Source of the DNA: Lepidodermella squamata
Taxonomy: Eukaryota > Gastrotricha
Direction: 5' to 3'
NCBI GenBank assembly: GCA_047495785.1
Contig: JBLDXI010000018.1
Span: 1 to 64,000, forward strand
Length of the DNA stretch: 64,000 bases
The notes beneath the pieces were generated by a model, which saw only the letters and a program-made list of their open reading frames with translations, searched no databases and was not told where the DNA came from. This document shows, piece after piece, positions 20,416 to 31,386 of this stretch. The stretch's first letter is position 1; the number at the start of each line of letters is the position of its first letter. Both the position numbers and the translations under genes were made by a program.

Positions 20416-21181
20416 ATGGCTCATTGCAAGCTCGCAATCCTCCTGTTCTGCGTCGCCGCCTGCAGCGCCAGCCCCTTCGCCCGCCAAGAAAGCCCGGCTC
20501 CGTCTGTCGATGATTTTTCGGCTATCCTCGCAACTCTGCAACAGGCTCTGGAGACGTGCACAACCCAGGAAATCGAAGAAGCCGTTCAAACCCAGTAAGG
20601 GCCTTTCACTTGTTGGCTTCTGTCATTCATACTGTTGTACTTTGAAGGATGGACTTCACCCCTGTTGTCGAATGCGTTGCTGCCCACGCCGGGGAAGTTG
20701 TTGCCCACTTCGCTCAGGGTAAGTCCAATATCTCCTGGCTCTTATTCTCGGATAATAAGCCATGCATTAATTCACAGCCCAGAACACCGACAACGCCACT
20801 GTTGTCCAGTCCGTTGCTGGCGCCCTCAACGCCATTCTTTTCAACGGTTGCGACATCGACGCAATCGTTAGCACCCAGTGCCACCTGCCTGAAGATCCTG
20901 AGAACGAGGAGCAGGTCCTTGAATTTGTCGAGTGTGCTCGCGCTCTGTTCGCCGATGAGGATTTCGATGGCATGTTCCCCCAGTGCGTGCCCTTGAAAGA
21001 TGCTTTCAGTGTCGCCACTGCTAGGGCAGTGCTGACGTGTGACCCAACGAGCCCGTCGTGCGCCATACAAAATGCGGCGAACATGCAAATGACCGCTGTC
21101 GTTAATAGCATGCTGACCACTTATATTAGTAAAACCTATGGCCCCGCTTCGACTGTTAACAAGCTATTCCAAAGAGTTTAG
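20416..21181 (+). CDS. Small secreted protein with paired cysteines, unknown family, two introns
   Basis: Exons 20416-20594, 20648-20718 and 20778-21181 give 217 aa with canonical splice sites (introns 53 and 59 nt). Residues 1-18 are a signal peptide (LAILLFCVAACSA). The mature part is acidic and carries eight cysteines spaced through two similar segments (VVECVAAHA, and FNGCDIDAIV...QCHLP, then FVECARAL...PQCVPL). The pattern suggests a helical, disulphide-bonded extracellular protein. I do not recognise the family. Codon use is strongly biased to GC-ending codons, unlike its AT-rich surroundings, which suggests high expression. Confidence 0.75.
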
Positions 21182-22602
21182 TCCCGCCGTTGCGCTGCCA
21201 GTTTCATCTGCAAACTTGAATGCCTTGAGAGACATTTATATTTAATCGCTAAATACTTAATATACTGGTGTTTGTTAGGAATATATCGGGCAATAAACTC
21301 ACCGCTAATTAAAGTTGCAAAAACTGAACTACGTGCAATGCATATATTCGCGTTCCCCTATTTGATTTCTCAGCATTTCAATCATCTTGAAACATATAGA
21401 GACCAGGCTCTACCATGAGGATGGGTACTTGAAGCGACGCTGAAAATGGAATATGTCACCAACATCTGAATAAAATTTGCTTGTGTTTGCAAAATTGCTT
21501 ATGTTAATTCTGCCGTAAATTCAGCAGCCGTTTTCTATGCTAGGGGCTGATGTCATTATTTCTCATGTCAGCTTTTGATTTGAAACTTTCAATCACGCTA
21601 GTTTTTCCAATCAGGATTCATTCGGGCGAATAAATATAGAATTTGTCATCCAGGCACCAACAGGCTACTGTTTTTCATTTAACTTCAAAAAGAATAACTG
21701 TGTAGTTACTATGCGGAGAATAACTGTGTAGTTATGAATATGTGAAGTCAGATTGATAAAGAAAGGCAAAATATATAAGACCACATTTTCGATTGAAAAC
21801 AAAAAGAAAACCATGCAGCCGTCAGAAATTTTCAAATTAAACTCATTCCGAGATGCATAGAGAATAGAGTTACTATTCTCTCTATTCTCTATTATCTATG
21901 CCGAACGAAGGAAGAAGGAATTTTCATCATTGGGTTGCAGAAACTTTGATGCATCATCCACAAGTAGAGAGATTCGTCAAATCGACGAAACTGTCAGTGG
22001 GCAAAGTTCGAATGCCGATTTCGTCCCTTCCGCCGTTAAAGGCTTAAGGTCAAATGCATTAGATTCGATCATGAAGTTTTGGTACCATCATTATTCTGGA
22101 AGGTCTATTTTATTCAGCTCGAAAGATGTTCACTGTGCTGCAACAGTTAATGAGCAGCGCCATTTAGCTATCAAATGAAAATGGTATCGACGCTAATCGC
22201 CTATATCTTGAATTCAAAGCTTCATCTTCGTAGCGCAGATTTATCAACCGTGTTGTATCAAGGTCTCATGCTGACAGTTTTCCCTGCACTACAGCTGAAT
22301 TCATTGATTAACTGAATTTTCCGATGATTTTCCGAGATCCAACGCGGAAATGTTTGGAGAGTCGACTTGTTAGTACCTCATTGTTTGTTGATCGCGCTCA
22401 AGTGCTCTCTCGCTCTACGCCGCAATAAAATATTCCATTAAAGCGCCAACGAATCGACAAGCTGCTAATAATTCATAAACCTTAGCCTATTATCAATAAA
22501 GCGGTCGCTTTAAGCCGCTCTCAAGGCGACGGCAAAAAGACAAAGCTGCAGTAGTAGTAGCAGTATAGAGTAGGACCTCCGTATATTTCATTGGGCTGCA
22601 AA
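21182..22602. other. Intergenic with short simple repeats
   Basis: No gene is supported. A duplicated GAATAACTGTGTAGTTA unit lies at 21692-21736, each copy containing the palindrome AACTGTGTAGTT. A short TCTATTCTCTATT simple repeat lies near 21870-21898. Confidence 0.5.
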
Positions 22603-24032
22603 ATGTCACCGGGCGAGGATTTGAATGACGCTTCAACGGCACGTGCCGAGTCGTCGCGAGGTCCTCACAGCGCACAACCGGAAATCATAAGAGCCTCTGT
22701 TAATTACCGGCTCGCTGAGACTCCAGATAACACAGAACAGGAAACTAACAGTGAAATAAGCAGCATTTTTATTACTACGCGACAGAGCTCGTCTGTGTTC
22801 CACTCAAGACCTGGCATGGCCAGAACCGTAAGTCATTAATTTCTAGATTTTTTGACCACTCTCGAAAAATTCGACTGAAAGAGCAAGAGTATCTGATATC
22901 AGCAATCAGCTCGTTTTTTCTTATGTCGATAAAGGTACTCGGAAGTGTGCTGCCGGTGGCGAAGGAGCGGTCCCCTCGGCGACCTAATAACAACGGCAAA
23001 GTCGGCGCGACACTTGCTTCAGATGACGTGACGCTATGGAAGCAGAAATTCCACCTTACGCCGCCTGAGAACAACCCCGCACCGTCTATAGTTGTCGCTG
23101 AGGCGGAAAAACCGACTCAACTACAGCCAATTGCTATCGTCGAGCCACCTCCTCCGCAACAAATGGCGGCTAACGACTCGAGTCAAGCTTTTAATAAATA
23201 CCCCGCCCCTGTTTTTGTGAAAACCGTCCTAATGTCAGCAAGGGCCGCTCAATTGAAACGAGGCCTGGCTGAGGGAGCTGCGAGACGGTCCAGGGTGAAT
23301 AACGACCTGCGCGAGGAATTGACTCGAATCATTCAATTCACAAACGAGCAACGTATAGCTCAACAACTATTAGAGCAGCAGCAGCAGGCGAGAAAAACTA
23401 CGCCAAGTAAAACTCCAGATCGAAATCGCAAGGGCATATCGCCCGAACTTATCAACACGCATCAAGTCACGATCGGTCCAGATGGCCAGCCGGATTACAC
23501 GGCAGAGATATGGGAATCTGCCTCTCCATCGAGAATTCGCCGTAGCCGGAAGGTAACTGACCACCGAAGTGAATCGAGACCTAAAAACGAATCGAGAGGG
23601 CCAAGGCTAGGAACTCCGCCAAACTCAGCAGCTGCGACGTGTTCTGGAGGTAATAGCATGGCTAACTACAGCATTCGAGATTGCGCAACTCCTAGGGCGA
23701 TCACACAACATCCGTTGAATTTCATCCCGAGTTCCAACCCGAGCACTCATCAGAGTCGAGCGAATACCCCAGGTGTGGGCAGGTTACTCCGGGGAGTTAC
23801 GCCATCTCGATCTCCTGGGCCGGTTCTAGGTGAGCCAACTCAACGCCCGACTTCGAGAAGACGGAGGTTTATCGCTTGTGTCGTCTCGCAGAATTTCGCG
23901 TTGAAATTGTTAGAAACTCCGCAGCCGTTAGAGCGTGCGAGGAATCGACACAGCCAGGGCGTTTTTCGGCGGAATCGGCTGAGCCAGTCACTAACTGCTC
24001 GGCCTGTCTTGAACGCAGCGATTCAGCTATAA
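22603..24032 (+). CDS. Disordered, charged protein of unknown function, one intron
   Basis: Exons 22603-22827 and 22935-24032 join across a 107-nt intron (phase 0) to give 440 aa. The protein is mostly disordered and rich in Ser, Pro, Arg and Gln. Residues about 170-230 form a predicted helix or coiled coil (SARAAQLKRGLAEGAARR, then EELTRIIQFTNEQRI and a short poly-Q). Many SPSR, TPS and SRSP motifs in the second half look like proline-directed kinase sites. It has no signal peptide or membrane segment, so it is probably nuclear or cytoplasmic. No family is recognised. An internal ATG could be the true start. Confidence 0.55.
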
Positions 24033-25148
24033 GAGCTTCACATTTGACTTTCGAAAATCGTGTTCCATAGCGTTAGTCTGATGACAAATAAAACTAATAA
24101 ATTGGTTTAATGATGGCTCATGTGATTATCGATGCCAGCGTAATTATGAAACCAGGGTTGGGAAAACGAATAACAACACTGAATATGTGAACTGCAATAC
24201 TCCCTCGATAAAAGCCATCGTGTGATCATTTATGAGCGTTCTAATATTTTCTCCGATCAAAATGCAAGTAATTTGGCAAGACGCATTTCCGTAGGGCTAT
24301 ATTTACGTTCGAGAAGAAATTGAGCCCCAGATGGTGCCAGCTGGTATTTTTCGTACGGTATTTCTGCTGTAGCATCAGCACAGTAACTAACACTATTACA
24401 AGATCATACGACAATCATACGACAAGGTTTTGGAATCATTTAGTTGCATTCCTGCAGCGAAGGCACAAGAAGCGGGGAAAGCGGCGAGCCACGACTGAAA
24501 GGCCATGTCTCACTAATCTCCGAACTGACACGGAAGCGGAATAAATTCAAGCAGTCCTCCGGTAGCCTGACGGATTCAGTTTTATTCGGAGTCAAATGCA
24601 GTCAACAGCGGCATTCCATTCAAGAAGCAATTCAACCAAATTGAATCAACAATGATATCAATTCCGATAATTTTATTCCATGGCCCCATCGGCATAAGGC
24701 ATTATAATATACCCTGTTGTAGTCATCCTTGTTTCCTTGTTCTGGGAAAAATGAGCAGAAACCAATCTGTCAACAAGGCGGAGCCAGTCTTAAGAGAACT
24801 GGGCATTTCAACTGCAGAAATGAGATCTTCTTTCATCAGCCATAATATTTCGATTACACTGGCGGTGAGCTCTATTTACCATTGACACATGTTATTCAAT
24901 AATCACCATGGTTTTAATTAATCAAGGCTAATACCAGTAATGACTAAAAAATGGTACATAGTATGTACCAGGTTCGGGATTACGTCAAGTTAAGCTGTTT
25001 ACATGATTATATACGGATCTTTTGCCAACTCGCATAGGAAAATACATCCCCGCTGGTGGGGACAGACTTCTGAACTGTATGGCCAGGCCAAATCTTCTTC
25101 ACTGATAACCCCGGTACTGCTTTACAGACGGATCAGCTGTTTCGTTTA
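24033..25148. other. Intergenic, no gene recognised
   Basis: Only short, motif-free frames occur. A CTCCCTCGATAAA fragment near 24200 resembles the end of the pogo-like MITE found at 45569. Confidence 0.5.
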
Positions 25149-25314
25149 ATCAGCTGTGTTCTCATGTGCGTTATCGATGAGCGACGCACGGCTTGAGCTT
25201 GCACTTAAAAGGAACATATTTTTGTTCATTCTCTTTTATTCTCATAGAGTTCATGATCTTTAGTTGTTTACTCAACGCGCCGCTCATCGATACGCTCATG
25301 TGATCACAGCTGAT
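25149..25314. repeat. Inverted repeat (MITE-like) just upstream of the first amidase-like gene
   Basis: The arms are 25149-25186 and 25279-25314, about 37 bp each and imperfectly complementary. They share ATCAGCTGTG at the outer end and ATCGATGAGCG at the inner end. The unit is about 166 bp with an AT-rich middle. It ends 68 bp before the start codon at 25383, so it may contribute promoter sequence. Confidence 0.65.
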
Positions 25315-25382
25315 CACACACAAATTTGGTTTGTTGCGAATATATGAACAGCAAGATATTAAGAAACTCGCATTATCAAAAA

Positions 25383-26036
25383 ATGCTGGCTTTAGAAATC
25401 TTTCTAATTCTATCCTTTGCAAGCTCAAGTTTAGCGGCTGGCGACCCTGCAGCTACGCTAGCCTGGGCCGACGAATATTGGGACTGTCTTTATGTGGATT
25501 GTTCAGTTCGTGTCCCAGCTGGAACGCCAGCGAATAACACATTCGAATGCGCAGAGTTTGTCGCCCGGTCTCTCGCAGCCGGCGGGTATTTCCCGGGTCT
25601 TGGACCGCTCGATTCCCTCAACTCGTACTGGAACTACAAGATCAATGGCGAAAAGTACTGCTTGACATGCCCGAGTAAGCACGGACCAAATTTCGTGACT
25701 GTGAAGAAAGGATTCGCCGAGGCTTTGTCTGCCCTCGGATGGCAGGTTTGCGAGGCCTGTCAGCCCGGCACTTGCGAGTATAACGTATCGCGTACGATGA
25801 TCAATGGCACGACTGTGATTGTCGATGAGTACTGCACTGGTCAAACTTGTGATTTCGCCGCTTCAGAGAGCTGCATCGATGTCGCGAGTGTGGTTCTTGT
25901 AGGTGGCATGAAGCATGTCGCAATCGGAGTTGGGCCTGGTCTTCTCAGTGCTCACAATGTGGCTAGGTACCACGTTGACTACAGCATCTACAAAAAGCGA
26001 GGCTACAACGTTGTTTTCAAGCCGCCAGCAAACTAA
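25383..26036 (+). CDS. Secreted papain-fold putative amidase (NlpC/CHAP/Amidase_6-like), copy 1
   Basis: This intronless gene encodes 217 aa starting at MLALEIFLILSF, a signal peptide ending near SLAAGDP. An upstream in-frame ATG at 25326 would spoil the signal. The Cys block is ECAEFVARSLAAGGYFPGL, the His block is KHVAIGVGPG, and a third polar site is LSAHN; this order fits a papain-like amidase/peptidase. Twelve or so further cysteines suggest disulphides, as in an extracellular enzyme. It is the most divergent of the four copies (YWNYKINGEKY and a changed C-terminal half). A bacterial cell-wall or amide target is inference from the fold. Confidence 0.55.
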   Translation: MLALEIFLILSFASSSLAAGDPAATLAWADEYWDCLYVDCSVRVPAGTPANNTFECAEFVARSLAAGGYFPGLGPLDSLNSYWNYKINGEKYCLTCPSKHGPNFVTVKKGFAEALSALGWQVCEACQPGTCEYNVSRTMINGTTVIVDEYCTGQTCDFAASESCIDVASVVLVGGMKHVAIGVGPGLLSAHNVARYHVDYSIYKKRGYNVVFKPPAN

Positions 26037-26643
26037 TATGAGTTTCAAGACAATCGACAATCCATTATTATTATTATATAAAACAAGGATTGAGGTATTT
26101 GGATGGGATGGGTAAATTTGGATGGGAGTTAAAATTTAAGAATTCATTAAACTGGAATGATCGTTTGATGCCTTTTCACTTGTTCAAGTAATTTTGATCG
26201 ATTGGATTTGTTTTCCCAGCCTTTATTTCAATGCTAGTTGTTAGTCTTTCGAAATTCGAAAATTCAGCGAGCGTGACAGTGCGCGAAGTAGGATCCCCGA
26301 ACTAGGGGGTATTTTCGGGCCCAAATTTCATGACCCCTGCGGTTTTTTTTATTTTTCCCTTTTGCCTTGCGAGCTGCAGGTAAGATACCATCCGTACTTC
26401 GCTACTTTGCGCACTGGAGCGTGATCTGCGAAAGTGTTTACTTCAATGGTAACAGCATTTCATAGTCTCAACGAAAAGGCAACTGGCAGTTGACATCATT
26501 TGAAAATTTAACTTTCCTTTTTCAATTTCATCTTCAAGCTACTTAGCTTTTCGAGACCGCAGGCAAGGATGAATGAAGTTTGACTTTATTTTTCACAACA
26601 ATTTATGTTTGCTACTACATGGCACCTCAAACTTGCTTCTGTA
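26037..26643. other. Intergenic containing one short MITE copy
   Basis: Apart from the repeat at 26277-26416 nothing is recognised. The 3' UTRs of two convergent genes probably fall here. Confidence 0.5.
26277..26416. mobile_element. Short MITE-like repeat with CAGTGCGCGAAGTA ends
   Basis: The 140-bp unit starts CAGTGCGCGAAGTAGGATCC and ends GTACTTCGCTACTTTGCGCACTG, which are imperfect inverted ends. Related units lie at 38532-38697 and 49706-49841, and solitary ends near 30930-31012 and 48905-48937. Confidence 0.6.
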
Positions 26644-29600
26644 TCACAATCCATTGTAAGGACTCTGAGCATTAATTGGATGATGACCACTAAATTGTAT
26701 CGGTCCGAGGTTCGAATTGGGACCTTTCGGATTCGCATACCAATTATTGGATCCAACTCCAACTGTCGAAGTCCGACGATGCATAGTAGCTCCATGCACA
26801 GGTGCTACTTTCTGCTGGCTTTTTGATTTCTTTTTCTTACAGCAACAGTAGGCTGTTACTCCAATCACAATGCCTAGAACTACAACACCTCCAACTACGG
26901 AACCAATGATAATTGTTGTTGTGGAGTCTGGAGTACCGCCATTATTGTTGTTGCTAGATGAAGTCTGTTCCACATAACCATCCTCGCCTAGGCAAGGGTT
27001 GTTTGATGGAATACAGCTATTCACATCGGCAGTGTAGCCCAAATCAGCAGATAGAGCCTTATCAAAATCTGGATCAGAAATGACTGAGCTGAAATCAGCC
27101 TGGCTTATCGAAACGCCTTCCGATGCAGCTCGTTTCCTCCTGGAAGATTTCATAACTCCGCCAGCCTCGCAAAATTTAGTGGACGATGATTTGTTGATAA
27201 CGATCGAAACCCTGAAACAGCAACCGTTTGCCTTCTTCGAAGTATTAGCGAAGTTTGAGTCAATCAAATCATCTGCATCGACGTAGATGAAGCTCGGAGA
27301 TTGTTGCATCGTGTAACCTGGGCAGCATTTCGAGTAATTCGCAGCGCATATCGTGTTGAGTCTCTTAGCCAGATTAACTTTGATGGCCTTCCTCGCCTTG
27401 AAATAGCCATCGATTGTTGGAACAGGGCTAAGGAGTAGCTCGACACCCTGTTTCATCTCGTCAGTTGTCGGAGTACATCGAATCCCGGTGCCACATTGTT
27501 GGTACTCTTTCGAACCATCAGATTTTATTCTCCACTGAAGCCCGATGCTACAATTTGAGGTACAGGGCGACCAGGTTAAGACTGACATACCGTTTGAGGG
27601 TGGCATGAGCTTTGTAAGATAGCTATCGCCGCCGGTGTATCTATCAATTGAACCAGTGGAAAGGTCCGTTAGAGATGAAGTGCCTTGGAAAGTTACACTT
27701 GTAGCTGCCGTGCAATTCCAAACGCCGACAGAGTAAACATCGACTGTCGGAGTGGCTGGGTTCGCTATGAAACCTGATGAAACTATGCCCAACAACATGT
27801 CCGAGCGTGTCAAGTCTAGATTATGGTTCTTTTTCAGGTTGAAAATGCGCGAGCAGATGTTTGTTCCGAATCTGCAAATGTCAATCTTGATTTCTCCTCC
27901 GCGGACTCTGATCTGCCATAGCGATTTAGTTCTCAGAAATGAAAGAACGAAAATCCGATCGCCGATGAAACATTCTTCTAGGCTATTGCCTGTCGGTAGG
28001 CATTGAGGAGGAGTATCAGGAGTTGCACTCAAAGATTCGTTAATGAAAGCTACATAGCCCACTGCATTTAGCGTATCCGAGAACGATAAAGATACAATCA
28101 ATCCTGAGAGTAGGCAAAATGAGATTGTTACAAGTCTTGTGACAGTTGAACCTAACCTCCTTTAGGAGCGACGGTCACTCCCGTAAAATATTCCGTGCCG
28201 GTCTGATACTTGCCAGAGCTATCAGGCCGAAAGATCGCTGCTCGTTTGGCCAGGTGGAACATGATGGCTCCTGGTGATGAGGTAACTGTTGCACTCACCA
28301 CAAACTCCACGTATAAATCATTCGAAGCCAAGATCTGGAAAAACAGAGTAAATTCATATGTGAAATGTTTCAGAATATCATACTTCGTTGGTCCATATTG
28401 CCCCAGTTCCCCATCCCGATGTGGTTAGTCTCAAAGCATCCTGGGTTGCGCTGTTGTATTCTTTATCTTGTTGAGTGTAGTAAGCCCAATAGCTCGTAAT
28501 ATCCGTCATTTTTTGAAATGACAACCTCGGAACAAAACCGCGATAGCACTGCAAATTCCGAGGCTGAATCTAAAAAAATAAAATTATTAATATATTTTTT
28601 TTAATTAATAAAATGAATCAATCAATAAAGGATTATTCTATAGCTAGCCATGATAGAGAAATGAAATTTCCCCCCGATCTGAAACCCCGAGCGAGTTTGG
28701 CGCAGCCAAACGAGTCGAGGGGATCAGAGAACAAATCTTTGCCTCGAAGAAGCCACTCAAATCGGTCGCCTTCCAGCTGGGTTCGCACAGAAATCAATGC
28801 ATCAACATCGCGACTGACTGAAGACTGACAATAATAGAAACCATCCGCTCGCTGCAACATGGTACCCAGGTCGCGGCGGAAAATAATCCAAGGATTTGGG
28901 TCAATTTTGCCGGTCGAAGATTCGCCGAGAAATCAGTCATTGTCGCCTCTAACGTTGCTATGGCTAGTCGCTGAATTTCTGTAGCTGCTCAAAGCCGCGA
29001 ATTCGAGGAGGAAACCGGATCTGCATCGCGACGGCTACCAGCAAGAGATTTCGACGACCTCGTTTTGCCTCATTTGTCAAATTGTTGTTTTTGCACGTGA
29101 AATTGCTTTCAAGTAAAATTGAGGTTTTTGCTTTTTCTGTGACTTTCCTACGATTCTCGAGAAAATAGGTTTTATGGGGGTTTTGAGGCTAATTCTGAGC
29201 AAAATGCTGCCCAAATTTATGGCAGTTTCATGCCATAGAGAAATTATTGGTTGTCATAGAGAAATTCATTGTAGCCATAGAGAAATCAAATTTCCCAGTG
29301 GCAAAATTTTACCATGCGCATGTTGGAATAATAGGAAAAATAGAAGGCCTCCCAGCTACTTTTTGAAATCATCGGCTCAAACTCACAGAAGAAGGAGCTG
29401 CAGTGGAAGTTTGCCCACAGCTCCACGTTTTGACAGAGATCAAATCAGTGTAAGCAAGACCTTGGAGTAAACTAGCAGAGATCGTCAGAAATGTATCCAA
29501 GCTACGAAACGCCGACTGAAATGAACTAGGCAGGGTGTTATTACTCCAAATTTGCTGGCATGTTGTTGTATTGACAACACAAGCTGCAAGTGATATGTTT

Positions 29601-30307
29601 CTCTGTTGAACTCGCAGTTTCCAAACAGAGACTTTGCCATTTATGTATGAGCTAACAAACGCATCGCCACCGACGTAACACCACTCGAATGAGCCGCATT
29701 TGCCGTCCGCAAACTGGCTCAGAATTTTGGCACTGTCAGTGTTCGGCGCGACCCAGCCTCCGAACACACGTCGAGCAGGCGGAGAAATGAAAATGGCCAA
29801 TCCTACGAAGGATACGCCAGATTTTAACGCTGACAAGTCGGGTGATCGGAATTACCTAGAAAAGAACCATCCTGTCCATAATATGCATCACTCTGTGGGG
29901 TGTTGGGGGTTATGAATATCGCGAATCCTTGATTAATCGTTGCATCGTTGAAAGCTCCAATAGAAAATGTTATCTCAGCATAAAAGTCATCCAGGATGAA
30001 AGGCTATATTGAGACGAATTCAATTTCTGTGTTCAAAACCTGGCTTCATTTCTGTTACCTTTTTGCCGAGGACAGTAGTCGCGCTTAAAACGCTCGAATT
30101 AGTGGTAAAAGTTACAGCGCCGCTGTTACGAGGGGAATTTGTGTAAGTTGCTCCAGGTCCTTGAACAACGCTCCAATCGCTTGCCGCAGAATTGAAGTCC
30201 GTAAAAGAGTACTGAGACTGGAAAACAGCGTTCGAGCATGTCGTGTCTTGTGAAATGACACTGGGCAAATGAAGAACTGATAGTATCGAGAGAATGAAAA
30301 ATGCCAT
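26644..30307 (-). CDS. Type I membrane protein with two lectin-like modules and a cysteine-rich juxtamembrane region
   Basis: Six exons (30307-30059, 30003-29892, 29829-29387, 28569-28384, 28334-28157, 28103-26644) give an unbroken 875-aa frame. Residues 1-19 are a signal peptide. Two related extracellular modules follow, each with a DDFYAE or NDLYVEF strand, a VWKLRV or LWQIRV strand and a closing WSC or WNC; the shape resembles concanavalin/LamG-like folds but the family is not certain. Next is a cysteine-rich part (YQQC, KCCPGYT, GCCF), a furin-like site (SSRRKRA), and one helix (IIIGSVVGGVVVLGIVIGV) before a basic cytoplasmic tail. The third intron (28570-29386) is long and holds repeats. 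A decayed paralogue lies at 15.0-18.1 kb. Confidence 0.7.
28570..29386. repeat. Long intron filled with repeat-like sequence
   Basis: All other introns of this gene are 49-62 nt, but this one is 817 nt. It contains four or more copies of CATAGAGAAAT (near 28650 with one change, then 29232-29290) and a GAAATTTCCC motif next to the first and last. This suggests insertion of a nonautonomous element, whose exact ends I cannot set. Confidence 0.45.
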
Positions 30308-31386
30308 GCTCGAATGGTACTTTTGATTCTCATGCCCCCCAAATCTTCCAGATAGGTGGCTCATGTTCGGCTGCGTCTATAAGCGTAGTCCATCTGTTTT
30401 TATACAGCGTGTGATCAATAGGGCGCTATGCCTCTGCGAGCATTCGTTCGAGTATTCTTATCGCATTCTTCGTGTGCATTATTTATTACGTTGTATTCAA
30501 ACATTCTGATGCGCTGAAAAGTAACCAGGCGTTGTAGCAACGTTATGTAAACTTGCAACATTGAGCTGCCAAATTACAAGATCGCGGTAGAAGCACTCAG
30601 TCGAGGCTTCTCAGATACGAAAATACAGTATCTCACCCCAACCGTTAGCGGATTAATTGAAAACTCATACCACAGATTTCGACCACAGATTCATACAGGG
30701 ATCCTCGAGCTGCCAGGGATGGAAAAAAAATTCTGCTGTATTTACCAAAATTACTAGTTTTTTGGCGAATAACCGAGCGAAGCGAGAAAAGTTTCAGGAC
30801 TTTTCACTAAAACACGCGCCAGAACCTCTCACAATTGAAGAAAAAGTTTGATAAATTCTCATTTTGTCGGGGGGAATGAGAGTATCGTACCCCCAGTTCA
30901 CAAGGCGAAATTACCCCCCAGGTTCAAGGATCCTACTTCGCGCACTGGTCTGGCCCGGCCGAGCTGGGGGGATGATCCCCCCCATCCCCCCTGAAAGTCG
31001 CACACTGGATTCAACAATTGCAATGAACAATGAAAGTTGTTATTTTTCCTCCTCCATGGTTGGCTTGTGGTGGTGTTATTTAATTATTTAAATTGGCATA
31101 ATCGTTATACCGTTCGGTTTAGGGAGGGTGACGATCAGCGGTCGCGAGGGCAGCCGTTTATCACGTCTGTGAAGAGTCTGCTTTTAGCTGAAGATTCATA
31201 ATTTTCAATCGAATTCGCGAGCAAACGCCACTTGTCTCGATCTCGCGCAGCTGTAAGTGATATTTCCCAGTCATTTTCAGGTGTTAAGAACCATTGCATT
31301 CAGGATTTATTCATAATTCACAATTCACCGGTTAATCTAGAAACTTTCAGAGCAAAGTTCTTCCTTACCAACCTTTTGTCACTAAC
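30308..31386. other. Intergenic with two dispersed repeat families
   Basis: No gene is supported. Positions 30757-30870 match the repeat also found at 44227-44352 and 46965-47050. Around 30893-31012 are GGATCCTACTTCGCGCACTGG and TCGCACACTGG ends of the short MITE family. Confidence 0.5.
30757..30870 (+). repeat. Dispersed repeat B, copy 1
   Basis: It begins near CGAGCGAAGCGAGAAAAG, includes CACTAAAACACGCGCC and ends near ATTCTCATTTTG. Similar sequence lies at 44227-44352 in the same orientation and at 46965-47050 reversed. Confidence 0.6.

Noticed and set aside
25295-25320. Palindromic TGTGATCACAGCTGATCACA as a bacterial CRP-type site
   Set aside because: The window is animal DNA; the palindrome is part of the right arm of an inverted-repeat element.
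29830-29855. A 26-nt intron (GTAATT...GTCAG) in the membrane-protein gene
   Set aside because: Too short to splice. A 62-nt intron using a GTGATG donor at 29891 to the same acceptor keeps the frame and matches the paralogue.
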